64,000 bases of DNA, taken from positions 1 through 64,000 of the forward strand of contig JAOATL010000022.1 of assembly GCA_030158125.1 (NCBI GenBank), in the 5' to 3' direction. The DNA comes from Limnohabitans sp. GTDB taxonomy: Bacteria > Pseudomonadota > Gammaproteobacteria > Burkholderiales > Burkholderiaceae_C. Position numbers and translations under genes: made by a program. Shown here in pieces: positions 57,165 through 64,000 of this stretch (its first letter is position 1; every line of letters begins with the position of its first letter). Under the pieces are notes generated by a model. It was not told the origin of the DNA. It searched no databases and was given only the letters and a program-made list of their open reading frames with translations.

Positions 57165-58160
57165 ATGCACTGGCTACATCACTGGCTCCATGAATTGCCT
57201 CGTCATTGGCAAACAAGCACCGGCCTCACCTACGTGCTGTGGCCACTTGAGGCGCTTTACACCATGGCACAAAGCCTGCGGCGTGCGCTTTACAAGTTCG
57301 GTTTCATTCAATCTCACAAGATCAATGCCACGGTCATTGTGGTGGGAAATGTTGTCGCAGGCGGTGGTGGCAAAACACCCTTGACCATTGCCCTGGTAAA
57401 ACGCCTGCAGCAGCAAGGCTTTCAAGTGGGTGTGGTTTCGCGGGGCTACGGTCGAAGTCAGCATCAGATTCAAATGGTCGACACACACAGCAGCACAGAT
57501 CAAGTGGGCGACGAGCCCTTGCTCATTTTTCAAAAATGCCATGTGCCTGTAGCTGTGGGGGCCCACCGTGTGGATGCAGCCCGACATCTGCTGAACCAAC
57601 ACCCCAACGTCAACATCGTGGTGTGTGACGATGGTTTGCAACATTGGTCGCTACAGCGAGACATTGAAATTTGTGTCATGGACGCCATGGGCATTGGCAA
57701 TGGGCATCTGTTGCCAGCAGGCCCCTTGCGGGAAAGATGGCCGCGGCAGGTCGATTTGTTGCTGCACACACAGCACAAAAGTTTGGCGGAAGGTTACACG
57801 TCCACCCGCCAACTCAGTGAAATTGTCACCAACGGTTGGGGACACACAATGACATTGACTGCGCTTGCCCAACAAAAGGTAGAGGTGGTGTGTGGCATCG
57901 CCAAACCAGACGCCTTTGTCGACATGCTGAAAGATCGACATCTTCAAATTGAACAGGTTACAGCGCTACCTGACCATGCCAATTTTTCAAACTGGCAATC
58001 GGTTCATCCCGAGTTAAATTTGCTGTGCACAGAAAAAGATGCTGTCAAACTCTGGCCCCTTAACCCAGAAGCATTCGCGGTCTCCTTGTTGTTCGAGCCA
58101 GAAATTGAGTTTTGGCAAGCCTTCGATACACTGCTCAAAGCCCGTCACCGTTATCATTGA
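57165..58160 (+). CDS. lpxK: Tetraacyldisaccharide 4'-kinase
   Basis: LpxK phosphorylates the 4' position of the lipid A disaccharide at the inner membrane. The 331-residue protein has an N-terminal membrane-associated helix ([26 protein letters not shown]), the P-loop [19 protein letters not shown] and the catalytic-region motifs [17 protein letters not shown] and [25 protein letters not shown] and CTEKDAVK follow. Length is standard. It starts 23 bases after exbD and ends four bases before the Trm112-like gene. Confidence 0.95.
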   Translation: MHWLHHWLHELPRHWQTSTGLTYVLWPLEALYTMAQSLRRALYKFGFIQSHKINATVIVVGNVVAGGGGKTPLTIALVKRLQQQGFQVGVVSRGYGRSQHQIQMVDTHSSTDQVGDEPLLIFQKCHVPVAVGAHRVDAARHLLNQHPNVNIVVCDDGLQHWSLQRDIEICVMDAMGIGNGHLLPAGPLRERWPRQVDLLLHTQHKSLAEGYTSTRQLSEIVTNGWGHTMTLTALAQQKVEVVCGIAKPDAFVDMLKDRHLQIEQVTALPDHANFSNWQSVHPELNLLCTEKDAVKLWPLNPEAFAVSLLFEPEIEFWQAFDTLLKARHRYH

Positions 58161-58164
58161 AGCC

Positions 58165-58371
58165 ATGGATACGAAATTACTTGAACTGCTGGTTTGCCCT
58201 GTCACAAAGGGCCCTTTAGATGTCCAGCTTGAGCGACAAGAGCTGTGGTCACGCAGCGCGCGTTTGGCCTACCCCATACGCCATGGCATTCCCATCTTGC
58301 TCGAAAACGAAGCGCGGTCCCTCAGCGACGAAGATCTCGACACCCTCAAACCTCGCACGCCCTTGGTTTAA
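58165..58371 (+). CDS. Trm112 family protein (YcaR-like)
   Basis: This 68-residue protein of the UPF0434/Trm112 family starts [21 protein letters not shown] and contains the conserved [18 protein letters not shown]. Only one cysteine (LVCPVTKG) remains of the zinc-ribbon-like pattern, as in other YcaR proteins. Its function in bacteria is unknown, but it lies between lpxK and kdsB in most proteobacteria. The ATG at 58165 follows lpxK by four bases; the frame from 58039 lies inside lpxK. Confidence 0.93.
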   Translation: MDTKLLELLVCPVTKGPLDVQLERQELWSRSARLAYPIRHGIPILLENEARSLSDEDLDTLKPRTPLV

Positions 58372-58389
58372 CCACCTTTGCGCATTGAC

Positions 58390-59151
58390 ATGACCCGATC
58401 TTTCACTGTTCTCGTCCCCGCCCGACTGGCCTCCACTCGGCTGCCCAACAAACCCTTGGCCGATATCGCAGGCGTGCCCATGGTGGTGAGGGTGGCCCAG
58501 CGCGCAGCGTTGTCGCAGGCGTCTCAGGTTGTGGTCGCCGCTGACAGCCCCGACATTGTGGCTGCCTGCAAGGCCCATGGTGTTCAGGCTTTGCTCACAC
58601 AAGTTGATCACCCCAGTGGCAGTGATCGGTTGGCCGAAGCTAGCAATTTGTTGGGCTTGGCCAACGACGACAAAGTGGTCAACGTTCAAGGCGATGAACC
58701 ACTCATCGACCCCGAACTGATCAATCAAGTGGCATGGCTTCTTGACCAACGCCCGACAGCCAGCATGAGCACGGCAGCCCACAGCATTCACAGTGTGGCC
58801 GAATTTACCAATCCCAATGTGGTCAAGGTGGTGTTAGACCAAGCCCAATTGGCGATGTACTTTAGCCGCGCACCCATTCCATGGTGGCGGGATGGCAACA
58901 CACAAGGTGTGCACCACTTAACCTCTCCTGCGCCCTTGCGGCACATTGGCATCTATGGCTATCGTGTTGGTTTTCTGCGGTCATTCCCGCAACTGCCCCC
59001 CGCTCCCATTGAAAACTGTGAAGCTTTGGAACAGCTTCGTGCCATGTGGCATGGTCACAAGATTGCGGTTCACGTCACGGACCAAGCACCGGGCCCGGGT
59101 GTGGACACGCCCGAAGACTTGGCACGCGTCAGGGCGCTTTTCAACGCCTAA
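58390..59151 (+). CDS. kdsB: 3-deoxy-manno-octulosonate cytidylyltransferase
   Basis: KdsB activates Kdo as CMP-Kdo for lipopolysaccharide core synthesis. The 253-residue protein from the ATG at 58390 shows [32 protein letters not shown], the Mg/CTP region [33 protein letters not shown] and [12 protein letters not shown] at 58378 would add four residues. It completes exbB-exbD-lpxK-ycaR-kdsB; 106 bases separate it from adk. Confidence 0.96.
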   Translation: MTRSFTVLVPARLASTRLPNKPLADIAGVPMVVRVAQRAALSQASQVVVAADSPDIVAACKAHGVQALLTQVDHPSGSDRLAEASNLLGLANDDKVVNVQGDEPLIDPELINQVAWLLDQRPTASMSTAAHSIHSVAEFTNPNVVKVVLDQAQLAMYFSRAPIPWWRDGNTQGVHHLTSPAPLRHIGIYGYRVGFLRSFPQLPPAPIENCEALEQLRAMWHGHKIAVHVTDQAPGPGVDTPEDLARVRALFNA

Positions 59152-59173
59152 TGGACGCGTGTGCTTGCCGTCA

Positions 59174-59191
59174 GGAAAATCTAGGTTTTCC
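59174..59191. repeat. Near-palindrome in the kdsB-adk gap
   Basis: GGAAAATCTAGGTTTTCC, 18 bases with one central mismatched pair, followed at 59194-59202 by TGCTATTCT, an extended -10 element. It could be an operator over an adk promoter or a weak kdsB terminator. Confidence 0.35.
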
Positions 59192-59239
59192 CATGCTATT
59201 CTTCAAAGAAAGCCATGCAGGCAATGGCGAAAGATTTAA

Positions 59240-59917
<678 letters not shown>

Positions 59918-59949
59918 TTCGCCATAACTCGTTCACCCGATCGATGATG

Positions 59950-59974
59950 AAATCCGGCCATGGCCGGATTTTTC
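59950..59974. terminator. Terminator between adk and asparaginase gene
   Basis: AAATCCGGCCA-TGGCCGGATTT is a perfect 22-base palindrome (59950-59971) followed by TT, between the convergent stops at 59917 and 59978. It should serve mainly adk. Confidence 0.88.
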
Positions 59975-59977
59975 ACT

Positions 59978-60958
59978 TCAGTGCTTTATCAGCCTAGACA
60001 AAAGGTCCAACAACAAGGCCACACGTGTTTTAACCGGACTTAAACCTTCAAGTACTCTAAAGGCATGCGTTTCTGTGGCAATCACGGGTCCCTGATTGCA
60101 TCGACTGGCCACGCGCACGTCAACGCCCGCCGATTGAGCTCTCATCAAGCCCTCTTTGAATGCCGTGCTGATAGAGCCGTTGCCAGTTCCAGCCACCACC
60201 AAACCGTTCACACCAGCTTGAACCAACAGGTCCACCACTTTTGCGTTGGCTTGCACATGGTTCATCAGCACCTCAATCCAAGGCCAAGTAGATGCCTCAG
60301 GCAAATCCGATGGCGACAAAACAACTTGTTTTGGCACGGGCTTGAAAGCATTGCGCCAAACAACCACATCCGATTGGACCGTGCCAGCCACGCCAGCCTC
60401 ACCAGAATCAAACGCATTGACGCGCGTGGGATGAACTTTTTGGACGTGTTGGCTGTGATGAATCTCTCCTGCTGCCACCATCCAAACACCCGCGCCTTTC
60501 GCCACTGCAGCAACATGCAAGGCATCGCGTAAATTTTGTGGTCCATCTGCATCTTTAAAGTTCGCAGGTCGCATGGCACAAGTCAACACAATAGGCTTGT
60601 CTGCGCTGAGCACTTTGGATAAAAAATAGGCCGTCTCCTCCAAGGTGTCTGTGCCGTGGGTGATCACCAGCGCCGCCACATCGTCTTGATTTAGCCAGGC
60701 ATGGCAACGCTGCGCCAAATGCCGCCAAGTTGCAAAGTTCATGTCTTTGCTGTCAATTTGGGCCACTTGTTCAGATTCAAATTGAAATGCCGTTAAAGCA
60801 GTTGGCAAACCCTGTCCGATTTCTGCAACAGCTTGAACTAGCACCTCAATCCCCCTCTGTGCCGCCGTGTAATTGAGGCCTTCAGAAGCTGAACTCGACT
60901 CACCGGCGATGGTGCCACCGGTGCCTAAAACAACAATTTTTTGATTTTTTGCTTGCAT
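59978..60958 (-). CDS. L-asparaginase (cytoplasmic type)
   Basis: This enzyme hydrolyses asparagine to aspartate and ammonia. The 326-residue protein has the first catalytic threonine region VLGTGGTIAGE (Thr13 and Thr16) and the second motif THGTDTLEETAY (Thr100, Asp104). The middle Ser/Asp region is QIDSKDM, and VLTCAMRPANFKDADGPQNL and VVAGTGNGSI follow. No signal peptide is visible, so it is probably cytoplasmic, although its sequence resembles the AnsB group. It diverges from lexA over 83 bases. One of the two LexA boxes lies 11 bases upstream of its start codon. Confidence 0.9.
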   Translation of the reverse strand: MQAKNQKIVVLGTGGTIAGESSSASEGLNYTAAQRGIEVLVQAVAEIGQGLPTALTAFQFESEQVAQIDSKDMNFATWRHLAQRCHAWLNQDDVAALVITHGTDTLEETAYFLSKVLSADKPIVLTCAMRPANFKDADGPQNLRDALHVAAVAKGAGVWMVAAGEIHHSQHVQKVHPTRVNAFDSGEAGVAGTVQSDVVVWRNAFKPVPKQVVLSPSDLPEASTWPWIEVLMNHVQANAKVVDLLVQAGVNGLVVAGTGNGSISTAFKEGLMRAQSAGVDVRVASRCNQGPVIATETHAFRVLEGLSPVKTRVALLLDLLSRLIKH

Positions 60959-60969
60959 TTAAAAAAAGA

Positions 60970-61004
60970 CTGGTTAAAAATACAGTTACTGGATAAGAAA
61001 ACAG
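60970..61004. promoter_or_regulatory. Two tandem LexA (SOS) boxes
   Basis: CTG-N10-CAG occurs at 60970-60985 (CTGGTTAAAAATACAG) and again at 60989-61004 (CTGGATAAGAAAACAG), separated by TTA. Both have the A/T-rich interior of the proteobacterial LexA box (CTGT-N8-ACAG). Two adjacent boxes upstream of lexA is the known autoregulation layout of E. coli. Centres are 19 bp apart. Confidence 0.85.
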
Positions 61005-61041
61005 TTGTTCGTTAACCCAGCTAGCTTTCAAGGACTGCACC

Positions 61042-61713
61042 ATGATCGATCAACCTAAACTCACTGCGCGTCAGCAACAAATTTTGGAACTCATCCAAAA
61101 AACCATTGCCGAGACAGGCGCACCACCCACGCGCGCAGAAATTGCGCAGGTCTTGGGCTTCAAATCAGCCAATGCTGCTGAAGAGCACCTTCAAGCGCTT
61201 GCACGCAAAGGCGCCATTGATTTGGTCAGCGGCACTTCCCGTGGTATTCGCCTTAAAGGCTCATCCCGAGACAACCTGCGCAACTCCAGCGATCTGTTCA
61301 GCATGGCATTGCCAGGGTTTGCACAGTTGGCCCTTCCGCTCATTGGTCGGGTTGCAGCAGGATCGCCTATTTTGGCCCAAGAACACGTCGATCGCACCTA
61401 CCATGTCGAAAGCCATCTGTTTCAAGAGCAACCCGACTACTTGCTCCGGGTCCGTGGCATGTCCATGCGCGACGCAGGCATCATGGATGGCGACCTGCTG
61501 GCTGTCAAAGCCACCAAAGAAGTACGCAATGGTCAAATTGTGGTGGCCCGTTTAGGCGAAGAAGTCACCGTTAAACGTTTGCGTCGACAGCCCGATCGCA
61601 TCGAGCTGCTGCCCGAAAACCCAGACTACCCCATCATTTTGGTCCAACCTGGAGAGCCTTTCGACATTGAAGGTTTGGCCGTAGGCCTCATCCGCAACTC
61701 CTTCATGATGTAG
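61042..61713 (+). CDS. lexA: LexA repressor
   Basis: LexA represses the SOS regulon and cleaves itself when RecA is activated. The 223-residue protein has an N-terminal winged helix ([53 protein letters not shown]). The cleavage site is Ala106-Gly107 ([10 protein letters not shown]). The catalytic dyad is Ser141 (GMSMRDAG) and Lys178 (VTVKRL). All functional residues are present. Two LexA boxes lie 38-72 bases before the ATG, so the gene is autoregulated. Confidence 0.97.
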   Translation: MIDQPKLTARQQQILELIQKTIAETGAPPTRAEIAQVLGFKSANAAEEHLQALARKGAIDLVSGTSRGIRLKGSSRDNLRNSSDLFSMALPGFAQLALPLIGRVAAGSPILAQEHVDRTYHVESHLFQEQPDYLLRVRGMSMRDAGIMDGDLLAVKATKEVRNGQIVVARLGEEVTVKRLRRQPDRIELLPENPDYPIILVQPGEPFDIEGLAVGLIRNSFMM

Positions 61714-61780
61714 GCCTGTCGCTTCAAGCATCCAACACATCAGCCACACATCAAACAACGCCATTTAAACAAGGTTCAAC

Positions 61781-62077
61781 ATGACCATCGCCCTCTTTGG
61801 TATCTCCAGCATCTACAACGGCTTTCAAAAATTCATGCATGCAGCGGCGCACCTGGATGCAATGGCTGGTAGCCGCTCAAGCAACACGTCAAGTCCCGCC
61901 TTAACGCAACACCCCACAAAGCTGCCAGCGCTTCGCGTCTTGCGCGTCTCCGAACACGGCCAAACTTCTGCATGCGCTGGCCGCATGGTCATTTCAGGCC
62001 GAATGGCCGACGTTTGTGCAGAATTAGACCGCTTGGTGGCCCTAGAAGCCAAAAACAAGCCTTCTTTGCCTCACTAA
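61781..62077 (+). CDS. Small conserved-type protein of unknown function
   Basis: I cannot assign a family to this 98-residue protein. It begins MTIALFGISSIYNGFQKFMHAAAHLDAM, has a low-complexity Ser/Thr middle (about 30-48) and a more ordered C-terminal half (LPALRVLRVSEHGQTSACAGRMVISGRMADVCAELDRLVALEA). No signal peptide, no clear membrane helix. AAGG precedes the ATG. It lies 67 bases after lexA on the same strand with no obvious terminator between, so readthrough from lexA and hence SOS induction is possible. Confidence 0.65.
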   Translation: MTIALFGISSIYNGFQKFMHAAAHLDAMAGSRSSNTSSPALTQHPTKLPALRVLRVSEHGQTSACAGRMVISGRMADVCAELDRLVALEAKNKPSLPH

Positions 62078-62121
62078 TTTTCACAGTCCCTCAAGGTCGG
62101 CAAAACCTAATTGCCTGGGCT

Positions 62122-62178
62122 CTCAAAATTTGAGTTTTCGAAGCGGCATCGGCCTTTAGGCAAGGCACAATAGTGCCT
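62122..62178. repeat. Two small palindromes upstream of the hydroxyacid dehydrogenase
   Basis: CTCAAA-A-TTTGAG (62122-62134), followed by TTTT, and AGGCAC-AATA-GTGCCT (62163-62178), which ends directly at the ATG at 62179. The second contains the only ribosome-site candidate (AAGG) in its left arm. Confidence 0.5.
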
Positions 62179-63186
62179 ATGAACATTGTGATCCTTGACG
62201 ACTACCAAGACGTCGTCCGAAAATTAGACTGTGCATCCAAACTCGATGCCTACAGCGCCAAGGTCTACACCAACACCGTTAAAGGTCTCGGTCAATTGTC
62301 GGTTCGCCTCAAAGATGCCGACATCTTGGTCCTGATTCGAGAGCGAACGCCACTCAACAGGCAATTGATTGAAAAACTCCCTCGCCTAAAGCTCATCTCA
62401 CAAACGGGGCACGCAGGCTCTCACATCGATTTAGAAGCCTGTACCGAGCGCGGCATTGCGGTGGCACAAGGCACCGGCTCACCTTATGCCCCTGCCGAAT
62501 TGACATGGGCTTTGGTCATGGCGGCCGCACGTCGTTTGCCACAGTACATTGGCAACCTCAAACACGGTGCATGGCAACAATCTGGTCTCAAGTCAGCCTC
62601 TATGCCTGCCAACTTCGGCATGGGCACCGTCTTGCGCGGGCGCACCATGGGCATTTGGGGCTACGGAAAAATTGGTCAATTGGTGGCCGGTTATGCCAAA
62701 GCCTTTGGCATGCAAGTGGTCGTATGGGGCAGTGAATCGTCGCGCGAAAAAGCCGCCCAGCACGGTTTTGTTCCTGCAGCCAGCCGAGAAGCCTTCTTCG
62801 AACAAAGTGATGTGATCTCGGTGCACTTGCGTTTAAACGACGCAACCCGTGGCATTGTCACGCTAGAGGACTTATCACGCATGAAGACCAGCGCCATGAT
62901 TGTCAACACATCACGCGCTGAACTCATTGAACCCGATGCACTGATCAGCGCACTCAATCGGGGACGTCCTGGATTGGCCGCCATTGATGTGTTCGAACAC
63001 GAGCCGATCTTGCAAGGCCATGCCTTACTGCGTTTAGAAAACTGCATCTGCACGCCGCACATTGGCTATGTAGAAAAAGACAATTACGAACTTTACTTTG
63101 GCGCGGCGTTTGACAACGTGGTGAACTTCATCAAAGGCACGCCGACCAACATCGTCAACCCGGGTGCATTACAAGTTCGCCGTTAA
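62179..63186 (+). CDS. D-2-hydroxyacid dehydrogenase family protein
   Basis: This 335-residue NAD(P)-dependent enzyme is of the D-isomer 2-hydroxyacid dehydrogenase family (formate/glycerate dehydrogenase-like). The Rossmann motif is GYGKIG (161-166) in GIWGYGKIGQLVAGYAKAFGMQVVVWG, and the catalytic Arg246 (NTSRAELI), Glu275 (VFEHEP) and His294 (TPHIGY) are present. The ATG at 62179 follows a hairpin-forming leader; GTG at 62173 is the alternative. The substrate cannot be read from sequence. A terminator-like repeat follows, then a 3-hydroxyacyl-CoA dehydrogenase gene. Confidence 0.92.
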   Translation: MNIVILDDYQDVVRKLDCASKLDAYSAKVYTNTVKGLGQLSVRLKDADILVLIRERTPLNRQLIEKLPRLKLISQTGHAGSHIDLEACTERGIAVAQGTGSPYAPAELTWALVMAAARRLPQYIGNLKHGAWQQSGLKSASMPANFGMGTVLRGRTMGIWGYGKIGQLVAGYAKAFGMQVVVWGSESSREKAAQHGFVPAASREAFFEQSDVISVHLRLNDATRGIVTLEDLSRMKTSAMIVNTSRAELIEPDALISALNRGRPGLAAIDVFEHEPILQGHALLRLENCICTPHIGYVEKDNYELYFGAAFDNVVNFIKGTPTNIVNPGALQVRR

Positions 63187-63187
63187 A

Positions 63188-63210
63188 ACAAGTGCCGTGC
63201 AGGCACTTGT
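63188..63210 (+). terminator. Probable terminator after the hydroxyacid dehydrogenase
   Basis: Arms ACAAGTGCC (63188-63196) and GGCACTTGT (63202-63210) with loop GTGCA, followed by an interrupted T-rich tract (CTGTATTCTTTTG). Confidence 0.6.
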
Positions 63211-63244
63211 CTGTATTCTTTTGTACTGATTTGAATTTCTAAAA

Positions 63245-64000
63245 ATGACACTCGCATTCAACCAAGTTGCCGTCATCGGTGCAGGCGCCATGGGCCGCGG
63301 CATTGCACAAATTGCAACGCAAGCAGGCAGCCAAGTTTGGCTCTACGACACACAAGCGGAAGCCATCCAAAAAGCCCAAGACGCGGTCTTTCAAGTATGG
63401 GACACACTGGCCACCAAAGGCCGCTTAGACGCCGATACCGTCAGCGCGTACAAATCACGACTGCACAAGGCTAGCAGCTTGAATGATTTGAAGTCGTGTG
63501 AGTTGGTGGTCGAAGCCATCGTGGAACGCTTGGACATCAAAAAATCATTGTTCACAGAACTCGAGAATTTATTGCCTGAATCGACTGTGCTGGTCACCAA
63601 CACATCGTCCTTGTCTGTGACCGCCATTGCGGCATCACTCAAGCGCCCGGCTAATTTTGCGGGTTACCATTTTTTCAATCCTGTGCCACTGATGAAGGTG
63701 GTCGAAGTGATTGCAGGCTTAAAAACCAGCAGCGCTGTGTGCGAAAGACTGACCACATTTGCATCCCAAATGGGACACACGCCCGTTCAAGCCAATGACA
63801 CACCGGGCTTCATTGTCAACCATGCAGGACGTGGCTATGGCACAGAAGCACTGCGCATTGTGTCGGAAGGCGTCGCAGATTTCGCCACCATCGATCGCAT
63901 TCTCAAAGATCAAGTGGGCTTCAAACTAGGCCCCTTCGAATTGTTTGACCTCACCGCTTTGGATGTGTCGCACCCCGTGATGGAGTCGATTTACAACCAG
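63245..64000 (+). CDS. 3-hydroxyacyl-CoA dehydrogenase, 3'-truncated by window edge
   Basis: The first 252 residues are visible and the frame is open at 64000. It starts MTLAFNQVAVIGAGAMGRGIAQIATQAG, the NAD-binding motif of the family. It continues with VVEAIVERLDIKKSLFTELE, the catalytic-region NTSSLSVTAIA and GYHFFNPVPLMKVVEVI, and NDTPGFIVNHAGRGYGTEALRI, which marks the dimerisation domain. It oxidises 3-hydroxyacyl-CoA to 3-oxoacyl-CoA. PaaH-like (phenylacetate) and PHB/fatty-acid types cannot be told apart without the rest and the next genes. Confidence 0.9.
   Translation, partial: MTLAFNQVAVIGAGAMGRGIAQIATQAGSQVWLYDTQAEAIQKAQDAVFQVWDTLATKGRLDADTVSAYKSRLHKASSLNDLKSCELVVEAIVERLDIKKSLFTELENLLPESTVLVTNTSSLSVTAIAASLKRPANFAGYHFFNPVPLMKVVEVIAGLKTSSAVCERLTTFASQMGHTPVQANDTPGFIVNHAGRGYGTEALRIVSEGVADFATIDRILKDQVGFKLGPFELFDLTALDVSHPVMESIYNQ

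Overview
The window reads as a chromosomal segment of a betaproteobacterium of the order Burkholderiales, most probably family Comamonadaceae (Limnohabitans/Rhodoferax/Curvibacter-like). The basis is gene order and protein character: ndk-rlmN-pilF-rodZ-ispG-hisS-yfgM-bamB-der-hfq-hflX-hflK-hflC, odhA-odhB-lpd, aceE-aceF-lpd with lipoyl-domain E3, and exbB-exbD-lpxK-ycaR-kdsB-adk. The assignment comes from recognised families; no database search was possible.

Positions 1-7.6 kb are accessory DNA. The left edge looks like the end of an insertion sequence (two 11-bp repeats, perhaps IS21-family) that cuts into an nnrS gene, leaving its C-terminal two thirds. A small four-cysteine DUF3079 gene follows. 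Next is a Tn3-family unit: a large transposase (minus strand), a divergent DUF3701-type tyrosine recombinase (plus strand), and a TumE/TumA-type toxin-antitoxin pair. The transposase-recombinase spacer holds an 11-6-11 inverted repeat with the architecture of a dif/IRS recombination core. The unit sits just downstream of hflC, where relatives usually carry hisZ-purA.

7.6-20.4 kb is one long minus-strand housekeeping array from ndk to hflC: nucleotide balance, rRNA/tRNA methylation, isoprenoid synthesis, tRNA charging, outer-membrane assembly, ribosome assembly, RNA chaperone, and FtsH control. Many junctions overlap by 1-4 bases. 20.6-28 kb holds rluB-scpB, rluD, the divergent bamD, and a translationally coupled zapE / small exported protein / dinG operon.

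28-43.6 kb is central carbon metabolism. The 2-oxoglutarate dehydrogenase operon (odhA-odhB-lpd) has a structured leader that may be the Burkholderiales sucA RNA. It is followed by prpE, an isochorismatase-like hydrolase, an NlpC/P60 peptidase, and the pyruvate dehydrogenase operon (aceE-aceF-lpd). A FixL/FixJ-like two-component pair diverges from aceE and shares its promoter region.

46.9-59.9 kb holds folD, prlC, rpiA, pyrD, an LhgO-like oxidase, a short-chain dehydrogenase, sodB, xseA, and an envelope cluster (exbB-exbD-lpxK-ycaR-kdsB) followed by adk. 60-64 kb holds an asparaginase divergent from lexA, with two tandem LexA boxes between them, then a small lineage-type protein, a D-2-hydroxyacid dehydrogenase and the start of a 3-hydroxyacyl-CoA dehydrogenase that runs off the window. 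I saw no rRNA, tRNA or CRISPR array.
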